A stretch of DNA of 64,000 bases from an uncultured Spartobacteria bacterium (GTDB taxonomy: Bacteria; Verrucomicrobiota; Verrucomicrobiia; Chthoniobacterales; Chthoniobacteraceae): positions 52,094 to 116,093 of the forward strand of contig CAIURC010000208.1 in the NCBI GenBank assembly GCA_903901425.1, written 5' to 3'. Under the pieces are notes generated by a model that saw nothing but the letters and a program-made list of their open reading frames with translations, was not told the origin of the DNA and made no database searches. The position numbers and the translations under genes were made by a program. Positions 17,171-25,472 of the stretch are shown here, in pieces (position 1 is the first letter of the stretch; every line of letters begins with the position of its first letter).

Positions 17171-18846
17171 GGGGAACCACCGGCGAAACCGGCATCCTCG
17201 GGGGAGTCGCGCCTGCCCTGTGCCCGCAAGGAATCCTCGGATCCGGTGGGGCTGGGTGTTTCCGAGCGTTCTGACGGATAAGCGACCCGGGTGTGCATCA
17301 TGCTCTGGAGGGTAAACTTGAAGCTCTCGACGACCTCCTCCAGATCCCCAAGGGTCAGGCCAGAATCGCGCAGGTGTCCCTCCAGAATCTTTCTTTCCAC
17401 CATGTCGCGCACCAAGGAATCGATCTTCTGAGGCGTCGGACGCTCCATGCTCCGGGATGCGCTCTCGATGCAATCCGCCAGGCTGACCACCGCACACTCC
17501 CGACTCTGGGGCCTCGGTCCGCCATACCGGAAACTTTCCTCGCGCACCTCCGGGATGTCCTCCTCCCGCATGTTCATGATCTTTCCGCCCGCCCGGGCGT
17601 CCTCCTGCTGCTGCAAGGCCCGCTTGTAAAAGTAGTACACCACCGAATGCCCGTGGTGCTGCTGGATCGCGTCGATGATCTCCCGGTTCAGTCCGTGCTT
17701 GATCGCCAGATCCACCCCCTCCTTCACATGAGCGATGATAATTAACGCGCTCATTGTCGGAGCAAGGTCCGCGTGCGGATTCCGGTCGTGCCGGAAGTTT
17801 TCCGCAAAATACTCGGGCTTCACCAGTTTGCCGATGTCGTGGAAGTAGGCACACACTCTGGCCATTGGGGCATTGGCGCCAATGGCCTCGGCGGCAGCCT
17901 CTGCGAGGTTGGCAACCACCAGACTATGGTGGTAGGTGCCAGGCGCCTCGATGGTCATCCGCCTCAGCAGCGGATGATTCAGGTCGGCCAGTTCCAGCCA
18001 TGAAATCCGCGTGGTGATCCCAAAAAGCGATTCACAGACCGGCACCACCCCGCCGCCCACCAGGAACGCCAACACCATCGGACTTCCCACCGCCACCAGA
18101 GTCTGCCAGCCAACCATCCGCCACGCCGTATTCTCAAACAGCAGCCATTGCACCGGCCCGATCCAACCAAACATCAGCGCCAGCACCCACGCCGTCAGAC
18201 CCACAAAAAATCCCGCCCGGACCAGACGGCCGCGCCGCCTCAAATCGATTGTCCCAAAAACCGCCACCAATCCCGTAATCAGGCTGATCACCAGAAGCCT
18301 TGCATCCAGCGATCGGTGAAGAATGGACGCCCACAGGCTCACGTACAGAGTCGCAAAAATTCCGTGGTTCTTCCCCAGCAACACCGAAAGGGTCAACGGC
18401 GCCAGCGCCAAGGGCAGTGCCAACTGCCAGAGCTGCTGCTTCTCCAGCGCACTCCACTGCCCTGGATGCACCGTCCCAGTCCCGGCCACCTGCGCCTCCG
18501 CCCCCACCAGCATCCCCTTCAGCGCCCCCAAATGCAGCAGACAAATCCCCAGCACCAGCAACAACCGGGAATTGCTCCGGAACGTTTCCGGATGGTTGAT
18601 CCACAACTGCCCCAGCGCGGTGCAGAAAACCAACACCCCGAGCACCTCCCGTTCGGCCGCCTGCACGTCTCCCCCGAGGGATACCAACCCCCAGAGTCCC
18701 AGTAGAAAAGCAGCCATGACCAAACCCTTGGAAACCCACCCGCGTTCCAAGGTCTCCACCACCTCGCTTTCCGTGCGCCGACGCCGCGTCTTTCCAGACG
18801 ACAACCCCTTGCGCACCAACTGCTGTCTTTCAAAAAATCCGAGCAT
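17137..18846 (-). CDS. PgpH-like 7TM-HD phosphohydrolase lacking the large extracellular domain
   Basis: 569 residues. A basic cytoplasmic N-terminus is followed by many hydrophobic helices up to about residue 275, then an HD domain. The family linker ISWLELADLNHPLL is present, followed by GTYHHSLVV, Y-FHDIGK, an HV-KEG helix, QQHHG and SLADCIE. These are the metal and phosphate ligands of the c-di-AMP phosphodiesterase PgpH. Typical PgpH proteins carry several hundred extracellular residues (7TMR-HDED) after the first helix; here only a short loop is present. It lies 40 bases after phoH on the same strand, an arrangement familiar from Gram-positive bacteria and others. Hydrolysis of c-di-AMP is inferred from the family. 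Confidence 0.82.
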   Translation of the reverse strand: MLGFFERQQLVRKGLSSGKTRRRRTESEVVETLERGWVSKGLVMAAFLLGLWGLVSLGGDVQAAEREVLGVLVFCTALGQLWINHPETFRSNSRLLLVLGICLLHLGALKGMLVGAEAQVAGTGTVHPGQWSALEKQQLWQLALPLALAPLTLSVLLGKNHGIFATLYVSLWASILHRSLDARLLVISLITGLVAVFGTIDLRRRGRLVRAGFFVGLTAWVLALMFGWIGPVQWLLFENTAWRMVGWQTLVAVGSPMVLAFLVGGGVVPVCESLFGITTRISWLELADLNHPLLRRMTIEAPGTYHHSLVVANLAEAAAEAIGANAPMARVCAYFHDIGKLVKPEYFAENFRHDRNPHADLAPTMSALIIIAHVKEGVDLAIKHGLNREIIDAIQQHHGHSVVYYFYKRALQQQEDARAGGKIMNMREEDIPEVREESFRYGGPRPQSRECAVVSLADCIESASRSMERPTPQKIDSLVRDMVERKILEGHLRDSGLTLGDLEEVVESFKFTLQSMMHTRVAYPSERSETPSPTGSEDSLRAQGRRDSPEDAGFAGGSPQEPGKKWGAG

Positions 18847-18886
18847 CGTACGCTTCCTCCTATCCTGCGCCTTCGAACATCGCCGA

Positions 18887-19858
18887 TCAACGGCTTTCTG
18901 AATTACCCCGGTGCCTCCGGTAGGCCTTCACAATCGACTGCACCAACTCGTGCCGGATCACGTCCCTCTCTTCAAACCGGCAGAATGCGATCCCCTCCAC
19001 CGCTTTTAACGCCTCCAACGCCTCCACCAAACCCGAACGCTTGTTCCGGGGAAGGTCGATCTGCGTCTGGTCCCCCGTCACCACGCACTTCGATTCCGCC
19101 CCGAGCCGGGTCAGGAACATGAACATCTGTTCGGTCGTGGTGTTCTGCGCCTCGTCCAGCACCACAAATGCATGGTTCAAAGTGCGCCCCCGCATGTAGG
19201 CCAGCGGCGCAATCTCGATCACCCCGCGCTCCATCAACCGCTGCAACTCCTCCCCGTCCACCATGTCATGCAGCGCATCGTAGAGTGGCCGGAGGTAGGG
19301 CATGATCTTTTCTTTCAAATCCCCAGGCAAAAAACCCAGCGCCTCCCCTGCCTCCACAGCCGGCCGAGTCAGAATGATCCGGGTCACACGCTCCTTCTTC
19401 AATGCCGCAATCGCCATGGCCATCGCCAGATACGTCTTGCCCGTCCCGGCAGGCCCGAGTCCAAACACAAGGTCGTGCCCTTCGATTGCCTCCAAATACC
19501 GCTTCTGTCCCGCTGTCTTCGGCACAATCGGTGGGCGCCGGGGCGAACAGACCACCCGGCTCTCCACCAACCGGTCCAAACCGCCCCCCTCTCCATCTTC
19601 CCCCACGCACCGCAAGGCATAAAGGAACTCCTGCCTCTTGATCAGCAGGCCGCCTTTCCGGGCCCGGTCCAGTTGCTCAAATACCCGGCGAGTCTTTTCC
19701 ACCCCTCCAGGCTCGCCCTCCACCCGCAACCATCCCTCCCGAGCTGTTGTCCGCACAGAAAACGCCTCTTCAAGACTCCGCAACAACCCTTGGTCGTTGG
19801 CGTAAAGGGCCCCAAGCACCCGTGCATTCTCAAACTGCAACGTCTGCGTTTCGGTCAC
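18887..19858 (-). CDS. phoH: PhoH family ATPase (YbeZ-like)
   Basis: 323 residues, normal for PhoH/YbeZ. An N-terminal KH-like segment is followed by the P-loop GPAGTGKT near residue 140, LTRPAVEAGE-x-LGFLPGDL, the Walker B strand F-VVLDEAQNTT, T-GD-TQIDLP and the conserved R-EE-RDV-RHELV end. PhoH proteins are cytoplasmic NTPases, often linked to RNA handling and ribosome maturation together with YbeY. The gene precedes the PgpH-like gene in one transcription unit. A short array of nine-base repeats sits about 45 bases upstream of its start, at 19902-19947. Confidence 0.88.
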   Translation of the reverse strand: MTETQTLQFENARVLGALYANDQGLLRSLEEAFSVRTTAREGWLRVEGEPGGVEKTRRVFEQLDRARKGGLLIKRQEFLYALRCVGEDGEGGGLDRLVESRVVCSPRRPPIVPKTAGQKRYLEAIEGHDLVFGLGPAGTGKTYLAMAMAIAALKKERVTRIILTRPAVEAGEALGFLPGDLKEKIMPYLRPLYDALHDMVDGEELQRLMERGVIEIAPLAYMRGRTLNHAFVVLDEAQNTTTEQMFMFLTRLGAESKCVVTGDQTQIDLPRNKRSGLVEALEALKAVEGIAFCRFEERDVIRHELVQSIVKAYRRHRGNSESR

Positions 19859-19901
19859 GTCTTTGCCTCCTCTCTTCCCGACTCACCCCACTGCAGCCAA
19901 C

Positions 19902-19947
19902 ACCATGGACACCATGGACACCATGGACATCAGTGGACGGAATGGAC
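19902..19947. repeat. Tandem nine-base repeats (accatggac), array 1
   Basis: Three perfect copies of accatggac occupy 19902-19928, followed by two degenerate atcagtggac / ggaatggac units. The array lies between the stop of the gene at 19957-20388 and the start of phoH, both on the minus strand. It shares an ATGGAC core and nine-base period with the array at 30692-30734. Confidence 0.85.
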
Positions 19948-19956
19948 ACGCCGGGT

Positions 19957-20388
19957 TCAGCGGAACCCATACACCAGCGACCAGTGCGTCCGTTCTTCCG
20001 GCGATTTCTCAATCTCCACCATCAAATAATACGACCCCGTCCGCTTCGGGATCACCCGGGCCGCCGCCATGTGGGGTTTCTGCCAGGCTTCCACCTCCGC
20101 CAAATTTCCGTCGCTGTCGTACACGTGCACCGAAATCTTGGCCGCCTGAGTGTCTGACCCCATCCAGAACCAGTACTCGTTCCCCTTGAAAAGCTGGTGT
20201 ACAATCGCCTTGGTCCGTTTGACGGGCAGGTCACCCCCCCAGTAGTCCGAGCGCACCGCAAACCCTTCCTTCACATACGGATGCGCAGCCTCCATCGCAA
20301 AAGAATAGGCGTCGTCAATCGTCGCCCGGGAAACACAGGTCAACATCCACAGGATGCTCAAAATCAGAGAAGCAATTCTTTTCACCAT
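19957..20388 (-). CDS. Small secreted protein of unknown function
   Basis: 143 residues. The first 22 or so residues form a signal peptide (two basic residues, a Leu/Ile/Met core, then C-V-S-R-A). The mature part of about 120 residues is rich in aromatic residues and predicted strands, including YWFWMGSDT, ISVHVYDSDGN and SYYLMVEI, suggesting a small beta-sandwich. No family is recognised. It starts 3 bases after the stop of the secreted protein gene at 20392-21369, so the two are very likely made from one mRNA and may work together in the periplasm. Confidence 0.65.
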   Translation of the reverse strand: MVKRIASLILSILWMLTCVSRATIDDAYSFAMEAAHPYVKEGFAVRSDYWGGDLPVKRTKAIVHQLFKGNEYWFWMGSDTQAAKISVHVYDSDGNLAEVEAWQKPHMAAARVIPKRTGSYYLMVEIEKSPEERTHWSLVYGFR

Positions 20389-20391
20389 GTC

Positions 20392-21369
20392 TCAGTTCCC
20401 CTTGCTCTGAATGGCCTTCACCAACCGCTCCGCAATCTGGCCGATCTCAAGAACCGTCTTCTCGGACACCTCCACCCCATCTGCGCCCGCCATCAACGGC
20501 CGAATCTCTTCCAACCCCTTCTGAACAAGGTCGACCAACCGCGTCTGCCGCTTCTCTTTCATCGCCGCGATCCGCCTTTTAAAATGCTCCAGCAACACAG
20601 GCTGATGAAGCAGTTCCGCCCCCTCCTTGCTGAATTTCCTGCCGACCACCATCGTCAACGCCTCTGTCCCCCGCAGCCATCCCCCGAGACTCACCAACTG
20701 CGAAAGTTCGTCACTTCGGAGCTCCGACATCGCCCCCTTGACGTCCATCAACGCACCGTCCAACTCCCGACGGACCCGCGCCCAGTCCTTATGATCCGCC
20801 GCCTCCACAATGCTCTGGCTCCTCCGCTGGACCGCTTTCTTCACCCCTATCGCCTCCGACAAACTCAAAACACTCTTCCCAATCCGTTTCACGTCCTCCG
20901 CGGACTCCGCTTCCACGGCAATGAACCCCTCGGCAATCACCGTTCCCAAAATCAACGCCGTCTGCTCCGCCCCCCCCGTGGGTTTCACCCCCGACTTGGT
21001 CGTCCGCAGCACGTCTGCCCACTGCGGTTTCCCAAGCTTGTCCAGCACCCCGAAAACCTCGCTCGGGATTGGCACCACCACGTCTTCGATCGCCTGCGCC
21101 TGCGCCGGCAACGTTCCGATGTCAATCTTGGCAGGCGGCGCATCGGCCCCATGAAGCCCAGACTCCGCCAACCCCAGACACGCCAGAACCAGCGCGCTGC
21201 AGACCGCAGCCCGGCTCACAGCCCGGCCTAACGCTGTCACTCGCAGGCACCCCCGCCCGTCCCCTGGCTCCGCCCCGCCAACCCGCGCCGAAACCTGTTT
21301 CCGTTTCAAAAACCCCAGTCTGGAGGGGCTGATCAGCCCCGAAATCACCGGCTCCTGAGCTCGCTTCAT
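20392..21369 (-). CDS. Secreted helical protein of unknown function
   Basis: 325 residues from the ATG at 21369, chosen because ggggg lies about ten bases before it; the open frame reaches 21480. A long basic N-region leads into a hydrophobic segment and a likely cleavage after L-H-G-A-D-A. The remaining 260 residues are mostly charged amphipathic helices, with a central segment T-ALILGTVIAEGF and a C-terminal helix ending QIAERLVKAI. No known domain is recognised. It is the first gene of a pair with the small secreted protein at 19957. The gene is likely real because of the stable reading frame and the tight spacing, but its role is open. Confidence 0.6.
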   Translation of the reverse strand: MKRAQEPVISGLISPSRLGFLKRKQVSARVGGAEPGDGRGCLRVTALGRAVSRAAVCSALVLACLGLAESGLHGADAPPAKIDIGTLPAQAQAIEDVVVPIPSEVFGVLDKLGKPQWADVLRTTKSGVKPTGGAEQTALILGTVIAEGFIAVEAESAEDVKRIGKSVLSLSEAIGVKKAVQRRSQSIVEAADHKDWARVRRELDGALMDVKGAMSELRSDELSQLVSLGGWLRGTEALTMVVGRKFSKEGAELLHQPVLLEHFKRRIAAMKEKRQTRLVDLVQKGLEEIRPLMAGADGVEVSEKTVLEIGQIAERLVKAIQSKGN

Positions 21370-21552
21370 AGTTTGCATACCCCCGCTGACGGGAGGCTCC
21401 CCACTCAACCAGAGCCACCCCCCACCGCAAGCAATTCTTTTTCCGGAGCACCCCGGTCCGCCCCCCCTGTCCCCGTGCATTCACGGCGCCAACCCGCAAT
21501 AAACTCTTGTCCCGCGCCCCGGATTCTGTGCTCCTAACAACTCCACATTTTT

Positions 21553-22563
21553 ATGGCTTCTCGTAACGGCATTCTTGCAGGCGGCAACTGGATCATCGAC
21601 CACGTCAAACTCATCGACACTTGGCCCACCCAGGACGCGCTGGCCAACATCCTCTCCAGTTCTCTCGGCACCGGCGGATCGCCGTACAACATCCTCGTGG
21701 ACCTCGCCCTGATGGGGGCATCCTTCCCCTTGGAGGCCGCCGGACTGGTTGGCAATGACGATTACGGTCGGAAAGTCCTTGCGGACTGTCAGCGCCTCGG
21801 AATTGCCACCCCCCAACTTCTTCAAACCTCCGAGGCCCCCACCAGCTTCACAGACGTGATGACCGTGCAGTCCACCGGTCGCCGCACCTTCTTCCATGCA
21901 CGGGGCGCCAACGCACTGCTTTCAAGCCCCCACTTTGACTTCTCGAAAACCAGCGCAAAAATCTTCCACTTGGGCTACCTCCTCCTCCTGGACGGAATGG
22001 ACGCTCCCAGCCCAACCCACGGCACGGTCGCAGCCGAAGTCCTCGCCCGAGCTCAGGCCGCCGGACTCCGCACCTCCATCGATGTGGTCAGCGAAGACAG
22101 CGACCGGTTCGCAAAAATAGTCCGGCCCGCCCTGCCCCATGTCGACCTCTGTGTCATGAACGAGTTTGAAGCCGGACGCGTCACCGGCCATGCCATCCGC
22201 ACCGGCGACAAACTGGACCGCGATGCGCTTCGCCAGTCCATGGCCGACCTGCTCGGCGCAGGAGTCCGGGAACGCGTGGTGATCCACTTCCCCGAAGGCG
22301 GCTGCGCCTTGGGCCGCGATGGGTCCTGGGCCGAACATTCCAGTGTCCGACTCCCAGAGGGCTACATCCGCGGCGCCGCCGGCGCAGGCGATGCCTTCAC
22401 CGCAGGTTTCCTCCTCGGCTGGCATAACGAACAACCCGTGGCCGAATGCCTCCGGTACGGAGTCTGCGCCGCCGCCGCCAACCTGAGCGACGAAACCTGC
22501 ACCAACGGCCTCCGGCCGCTTCCCGAGTGCCTTGCCCTCGGGGAAAAATTCGGTTTCCGCTGA
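21553..22563 (+). CDS. PfkB family carbohydrate kinase
   Basis: 336 residues. The N-terminal G-GNWIIDHVK strand and the SSSLGTGGSPYNILVDLALMGA segment match the first PfkB signature. The second signature is complete: G-Y-IRGAAGAGDAFTAGFLLG near residue 280, with the catalytic aspartate in GAGDAF. Lid strands TSFTDVMTVQSTGRRTFFH and a V-CVMNEFEAGRVTG segment are typical. The enzyme should phosphorylate a sugar or nucleoside with ATP in the cytoplasm; the substrate cannot be read from sequence. It is followed after 16 bases by the DUF1015 gene, so the two form an operon. Confidence 0.85.
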   Translation: MASRNGILAGGNWIIDHVKLIDTWPTQDALANILSSSLGTGGSPYNILVDLALMGASFPLEAAGLVGNDDYGRKVLADCQRLGIATPQLLQTSEAPTSFTDVMTVQSTGRRTFFHARGANALLSSPHFDFSKTSAKIFHLGYLLLLDGMDAPSPTHGTVAAEVLARAQAAGLRTSIDVVSEDSDRFAKIVRPALPHVDLCVMNEFEAGRVTGHAIRTGDKLDRDALRQSMADLLGAGVRERVVIHFPEGGCALGRDGSWAEHSSVRLPEGYIRGAAGAGDAFTAGFLLGWHNEQPVAECLRYGVCAAAANLSDETCTNGLRPLPECLALGEKFGFR

Positions 22564-22579
22564 ACCTTTCCGCGTTCCC

Positions 22580-23806
22580 ATGCCCCGGATCCGCGCATTC
22601 CAAGGGCTCCGCCCGTCTCCAGAGTTGGTCTCCGGGGTGGCGAGTGTTCCATACGATGCTGTGGACCGGGATGAAGCGTCCGCTCTTGCGGACCGGCTAC
22701 CGAACAGCCTGCTCCGGGTCGACAGGGCCGAGATTGATCTGCCGCCGGAAACCGACCCCTGTTCGGAAGGCGTCTACCAGAAGGCCCTCGCGAACTTCCT
22801 GCTGCTTCAATCCAAAGGCGCTCTGGTGCGCGAATCCAAGCCGTGCGTGTATCTCTACCAGCAGCGGATTGACGGCCATGTCCAGACAGGCCTCGCCGCG
22901 ATCTGCCATGTGGGCGATTACGAGGAGGGCGCCATTAAAAACCCGGCCCTTCCGGACCCCTCAAAAGAGGCGCACCGGGCCCGGCTTGTCGAGACGCTGT
23001 GCGCCAACACCACCCCGGTCATCCTGGCCTACCGCGACACCCCGGAAATCCAGGCCCTGGTTCAACCCGTGCTCGTCACTGCGCCCCTGTACCGTTTCCG
23101 GACCCCGGACGAGGTCGAACACACCGTCTGGCAGATCCCCGGTGGCGAGGCGTTTCAGGAGGCGTTCAGCAAAGTTCCGTCCTGCTACGTGATCGACAGC
23201 CAGCACCGGGCCGCGGCTGCAGCAAGGGTCTGCCGGGAAATGCGCGCCACCCACCCTCACCACTCCGGAACTGAGGATTACAACTGGTTTCTTTGCGTCC
23301 TTTTTCCGGCCAGCCAACTGCAGATCCTGCCCGTGCACCGGGTCGTCAAGGACCTGAACGGCCTTTCAAACCAGGAGTTCCTAAAAAAAATCTCCGCCGT
23401 GTTCAGGTGCAAACCCACCGGGACCTCTGCTCCGAAGTGTCCCGGCGAAATCCAGATGTACTTGGGCGGCTCCTGGTTTAGCCTTGCCCCCAAGCCCGCG
23501 CCCTCAGGCTCCAACCCCGCCCCTACCGGGCCTGATGCTCAACTTCTCCAGGACTTGGTTCTTGCCCCGCTGCTCGAGATCCATGATCCGGCCTCCAGCA
23601 AACGCATCGAATTTCTGAGCGGTCCGCGGAGCACCATGGAACTGACACGCTGGGTGGATGCCGGTAAAGCCGCCGTAGGGTTCTCCCTTTTTCCGGTCAG
23701 CCCGGACCAACTCATGGCCGCCGCAGACGCCGGCAAGCAGCTTCCGTTCAAAAGCACCTGCTTCGAACCAAAACTGAGGTCCGGCCTCTTCATCCACACG
23801 TTCTAA
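22580..23806 (+). CDS. DUF1015 family protein
   Basis: 408 residues from the ATG at 22580; the frame opens 48 bases earlier inside the kinase gene. The family pattern is clear from the N-terminus: I-R-A-F-QGLRP, V-ASVPYDAV, NSLLRV-RAEIDLP, then Y-KALANF, VYLYQQ, QTGLAAICHVGDYE-GAIK, and in the middle a DSQHRAAAA block and LPVHRVVKDL. These DUF1015 proteins are widespread and often sit beside serine or sugar metabolism genes; the reaction of this one is not established. The ParB-like kinase SerK is a possible distant relation that I cannot confirm. A bidirectional terminator follows at 23896. Confidence 0.83.
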   Translation: MPRIRAFQGLRPSPELVSGVASVPYDAVDRDEASALADRLPNSLLRVDRAEIDLPPETDPCSEGVYQKALANFLLLQSKGALVRESKPCVYLYQQRIDGHVQTGLAAICHVGDYEEGAIKNPALPDPSKEAHRARLVETLCANTTPVILAYRDTPEIQALVQPVLVTAPLYRFRTPDEVEHTVWQIPGGEAFQEAFSKVPSCYVIDSQHRAAAAARVCREMRATHPHHSGTEDYNWFLCVLFPASQLQILPVHRVVKDLNGLSNQEFLKKISAVFRCKPTGTSAPKCPGEIQMYLGGSWFSLAPKPAPSGSNPAPTGPDAQLLQDLVLAPLLEIHDPASSKRIEFLSGPRSTMELTRWVDAGKAAVGFSLFPVSPDQLMAAADAGKQLPFKSTCFEPKLRSGLFIHTF

Positions 23807-23895
23807 TCCGGCCCCGCCCTCCCCGTTGCGGCGGAGCCGGAAAGAAACCAAACTGGCCCGCTTTCACCGCGCGCCAAATCAGGCTCACAAAAATG

Positions 23896-23933
23896 AAAAA
23901 CGGCGCCGGAACAAGCGTCCCGACGCCGTTTTT
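23896..23933. terminator. Bidirectional intrinsic terminator
   Basis: Arms aaaaacggcg (23896-23905) and cgccgttttt (23924-23933) pair perfectly, giving a GC stem flanked by A and T runs on the two sides. It lies between the convergent DUF1015 gene and the gene at 23958, so it can serve both strands. Confidence 0.8.
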
Positions 23934-23957
23934 ACGGAGGTCAGAAGTCTGGCTCGC

Positions 23958-24374
23958 CTACTGAACCTTGGGCTCCTTGGCGGCCGCAGGTTTTCGAGTC
24001 TTGGATTCCCCTTCTGGACGGGTTCCCACAAAAACACTGACTGCGTCCCATGCCTCGCCACCGCGAGTTGCCTGGCCGCGCACTTCCTCTCCAAGCCGGA
24101 TGGTTCCCAGCGCCGCCGCGTTGCCATCCCTGAGGATTCGCGTACCGGCCAGAACCCGGAAAACACGCTCCTTCTCCTTGCCTTTCAGCGTGAACGTCCC
24201 TGCATCGGGATTCACAGCGGCCACAACCCCGTGGTAGGGCACCTTGGCCTGCTGCATCCGTTCGGCCTGACCCACGACTTCAAGCGCGGGCACCGGCCCT
24301 TCTGCCGCACCCGCCACGGAAATCGCGGAAAAAAGAACGGACGCAACTGCAATCAAACAACGGTTCATTTTCAT
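23958..24374 (-). CDS. Small secreted protein with one beta-rich domain
   Basis: 138 residues from the ATG at 24374 (an ATG two codons further in is equally possible). A signal peptide ends near V-A-G-A-A. The mature part of about 70 residues has strands VPYHGVVAAVNPDAGTFTL, K-VFRVLAGTRIL, G-EVRGQATR and W-D-AVSVFVG, a layout that resembles DUF5666-type or OB-like small domains that describe an ion- or ligand-binding barrel. The tail is Lys/Pro/Ala-rich. Family assignment is tentative. Transcription ends at the terminator at 23896. It follows menG's 3' end from the opposite side by about 80 bases on the same strand. Confidence 0.6.
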   Translation of the reverse strand: MKMNRCLIAVASVLFSAISVAGAAEGPVPALEVVGQAERMQQAKVPYHGVVAAVNPDAGTFTLKGKEKERVFRVLAGTRILRDGNAAALGTIRLGEEVRGQATRGGEAWDAVSVFVGTRPEGESKTRKPAAAKEPKVQ

Positions 24375-24453
24375 ATGGTTTTGGTTTCCTGACGCCAAAA
24401 CCCTCTCAGGAACCTGCGGCCACCGTCAAAAGGGTGCCCCCCCGGCCCGTCCC

Positions 24454-25170
24454 TCAGACCTTCCTGCCCCAGTACAGCCCGACCACCCCTCCCGTCAGAA
24501 ACTCCCAGCCCACCTCTCCGTACCCTGTGTGCTCGAGCAACTGCTGCATTCTTGCGCCGGAAGGAAACTGCTCGATGGACTCGCCCAAGTACCGGTACGC
24601 CTCTGGTCGCCCCGTGATCCAGCCGGCCAATCGCGGCAACACATGGTGCAGGTAGGGCCGGTACAACCACCGCAACGCGCCCGGTGGCATCGCAAAATCC
24701 AAAACCAACACCCGCCCCCCGGGCCGCAACACGCGACGCATCTCCCCGAGCGCACGGTCCCAAGACTCCATGTTTCTCAACCCGAACCCGACCGTCACCA
24801 CATCGAAACTCGCCTCCGCAAAAGGCAGGGCGCACCCATCTGCCACCACCGTTTCCCGGAGCCCCTTGACCCGAGCGTGTTCAAGCATGGCCTCGCAAAA
24901 ATCCGCACCCACCACTCCCGCCTCTGGACAGGCCGAAGCCACTGCCAAGGCCAGATCCCCACTGCCAGTGGCAAGATCCAGAATCCGAACCGGGCGCCAC
25001 CCAGCCACCAACTCCGCGGCCCGTCGGCGCCAGAGATGATCCATGCCGCCACTGAGCAGGCGATTGGCCAAATCGTAACGGCCCGCAATTTCCTCAAACA
25101 TCCGGCGCACGGTTTCTGGCGCCTCGCGTGAGGCGCCCCCAGAGTTCTGCACTGTTTGACGCTCAACCAT
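24454..25170 (-). CDS. menG: Demethylmenaquinone methyltransferase (MenG/UbiE)
   Basis: 238 residues from the ATG at 25170. The open frame runs on to 25287, but that part lies in the tRNA-Leu gene and cannot be coding. The protein has VRRMFEEIAGRYDLANRLLS, W-RR-A, the SAM-binding LDLATGSGD near residue 60, VGADFCEAML, and the UbiE signature VTVGFGLRNM with V-LRPGG-VLVLDFA. It methylates demethylmenaquinone at the membrane face in the last step of menaquinone synthesis, the usual respiratory quinone in this phylum. The start codon directly follows the T run of the tRNA-Leu terminator. The G-rich 3' arm of that hairpin is the only ribosome-binding-like sequence. Confidence 0.85.
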   Translation of the reverse strand: MVERQTVQNSGGASREAPETVRRMFEEIAGRYDLANRLLSGGMDHLWRRRAAELVAGWRPVRILDLATGSGDLALAVASACPEAGVVGADFCEAMLEHARVKGLRETVVADGCALPFAEASFDVVTVGFGLRNMESWDRALGEMRRVLRPGGRVLVLDFAMPPGALRWLYRPYLHHVLPRLAGWITGRPEAYRYLGESIEQFPSGARMQQLLEHTGYGEVGWEFLTGGVVGLYWGRKV

Positions 25171-25200
25171 AAAAAAAAACCGCCCCCAATACGGGGGCGG
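25171..25200 (-). terminator. Intrinsic terminator of tRNA-Leu, abutting the menG start
   Basis: Read on the minus strand, ccgccccc (25193-25200) pairs perfectly with gggggcgg (25180-25187) across a five-base loop and is followed by nine T residues (25171-25179). The stem begins right after the tRNA CCA, and the T run ends directly at the menG ATG. Confidence 0.9.
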
Positions 25201-25285
25201 TGGTGCTCGCGAGAGGACTCGAACCTCCACGGGTTGCCCCATACGGTCCTGAGCCGTACGCGTCTGCCAATTCCGCCACGCGAGC
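25201..25285 (-). tRNA. tRNA-Leu (anticodon CAG)
   Basis: The 85-base minus-strand gene begins gctcgcg at 25285, and this pairs with cgcgagc before discriminator A and an encoded CCA (25201-25203). The anticodon loop is ctcagga, giving CAG and reading CUG leucine codons. A long variable arm (tggggcaaccc region) and a T-arm ggttcgagtcc are present, as expected for a class II tRNA. An intrinsic terminator follows at once. Confidence 0.95.
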
Positions 25286-25348
25286 ATTCCTGCGTGCTGA
25301 CTTTCGTCAGGGGTCGGAATGTGTGCCAGAGCCGACCCTAAATTGCAA

Positions 25349-25368
25349 AGGGTTTTTCAGGAAACCCT
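25349..25368 (-). terminator. Possible weak terminator after dnaN
   Basis: A seven-base perfect inverted repeat agggttt/aaaccct with a six-base loop lies about 100 bases past the dnaN stop. The following T content is poor, so it may be only a hairpin between dnaN and tRNA-Leu. Confidence 0.3.
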
Positions 25369-25472
25369 GTATTTTCATCAAACCCGCTCTGGCAGCGAGC
25401 TGAGCGGGGGCGATTCCCGGCTTTTTCCGGCTTTTTCCGCCCGCGCGTCCTCGTAAAATCGGGGACCAAGGA

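Noticed and set aside
25171..25287. N-terminal extension of menG across the tRNA-Leu gene
   Set aside because: The translation there is the tRNA read as protein, so the start is taken at 25170.
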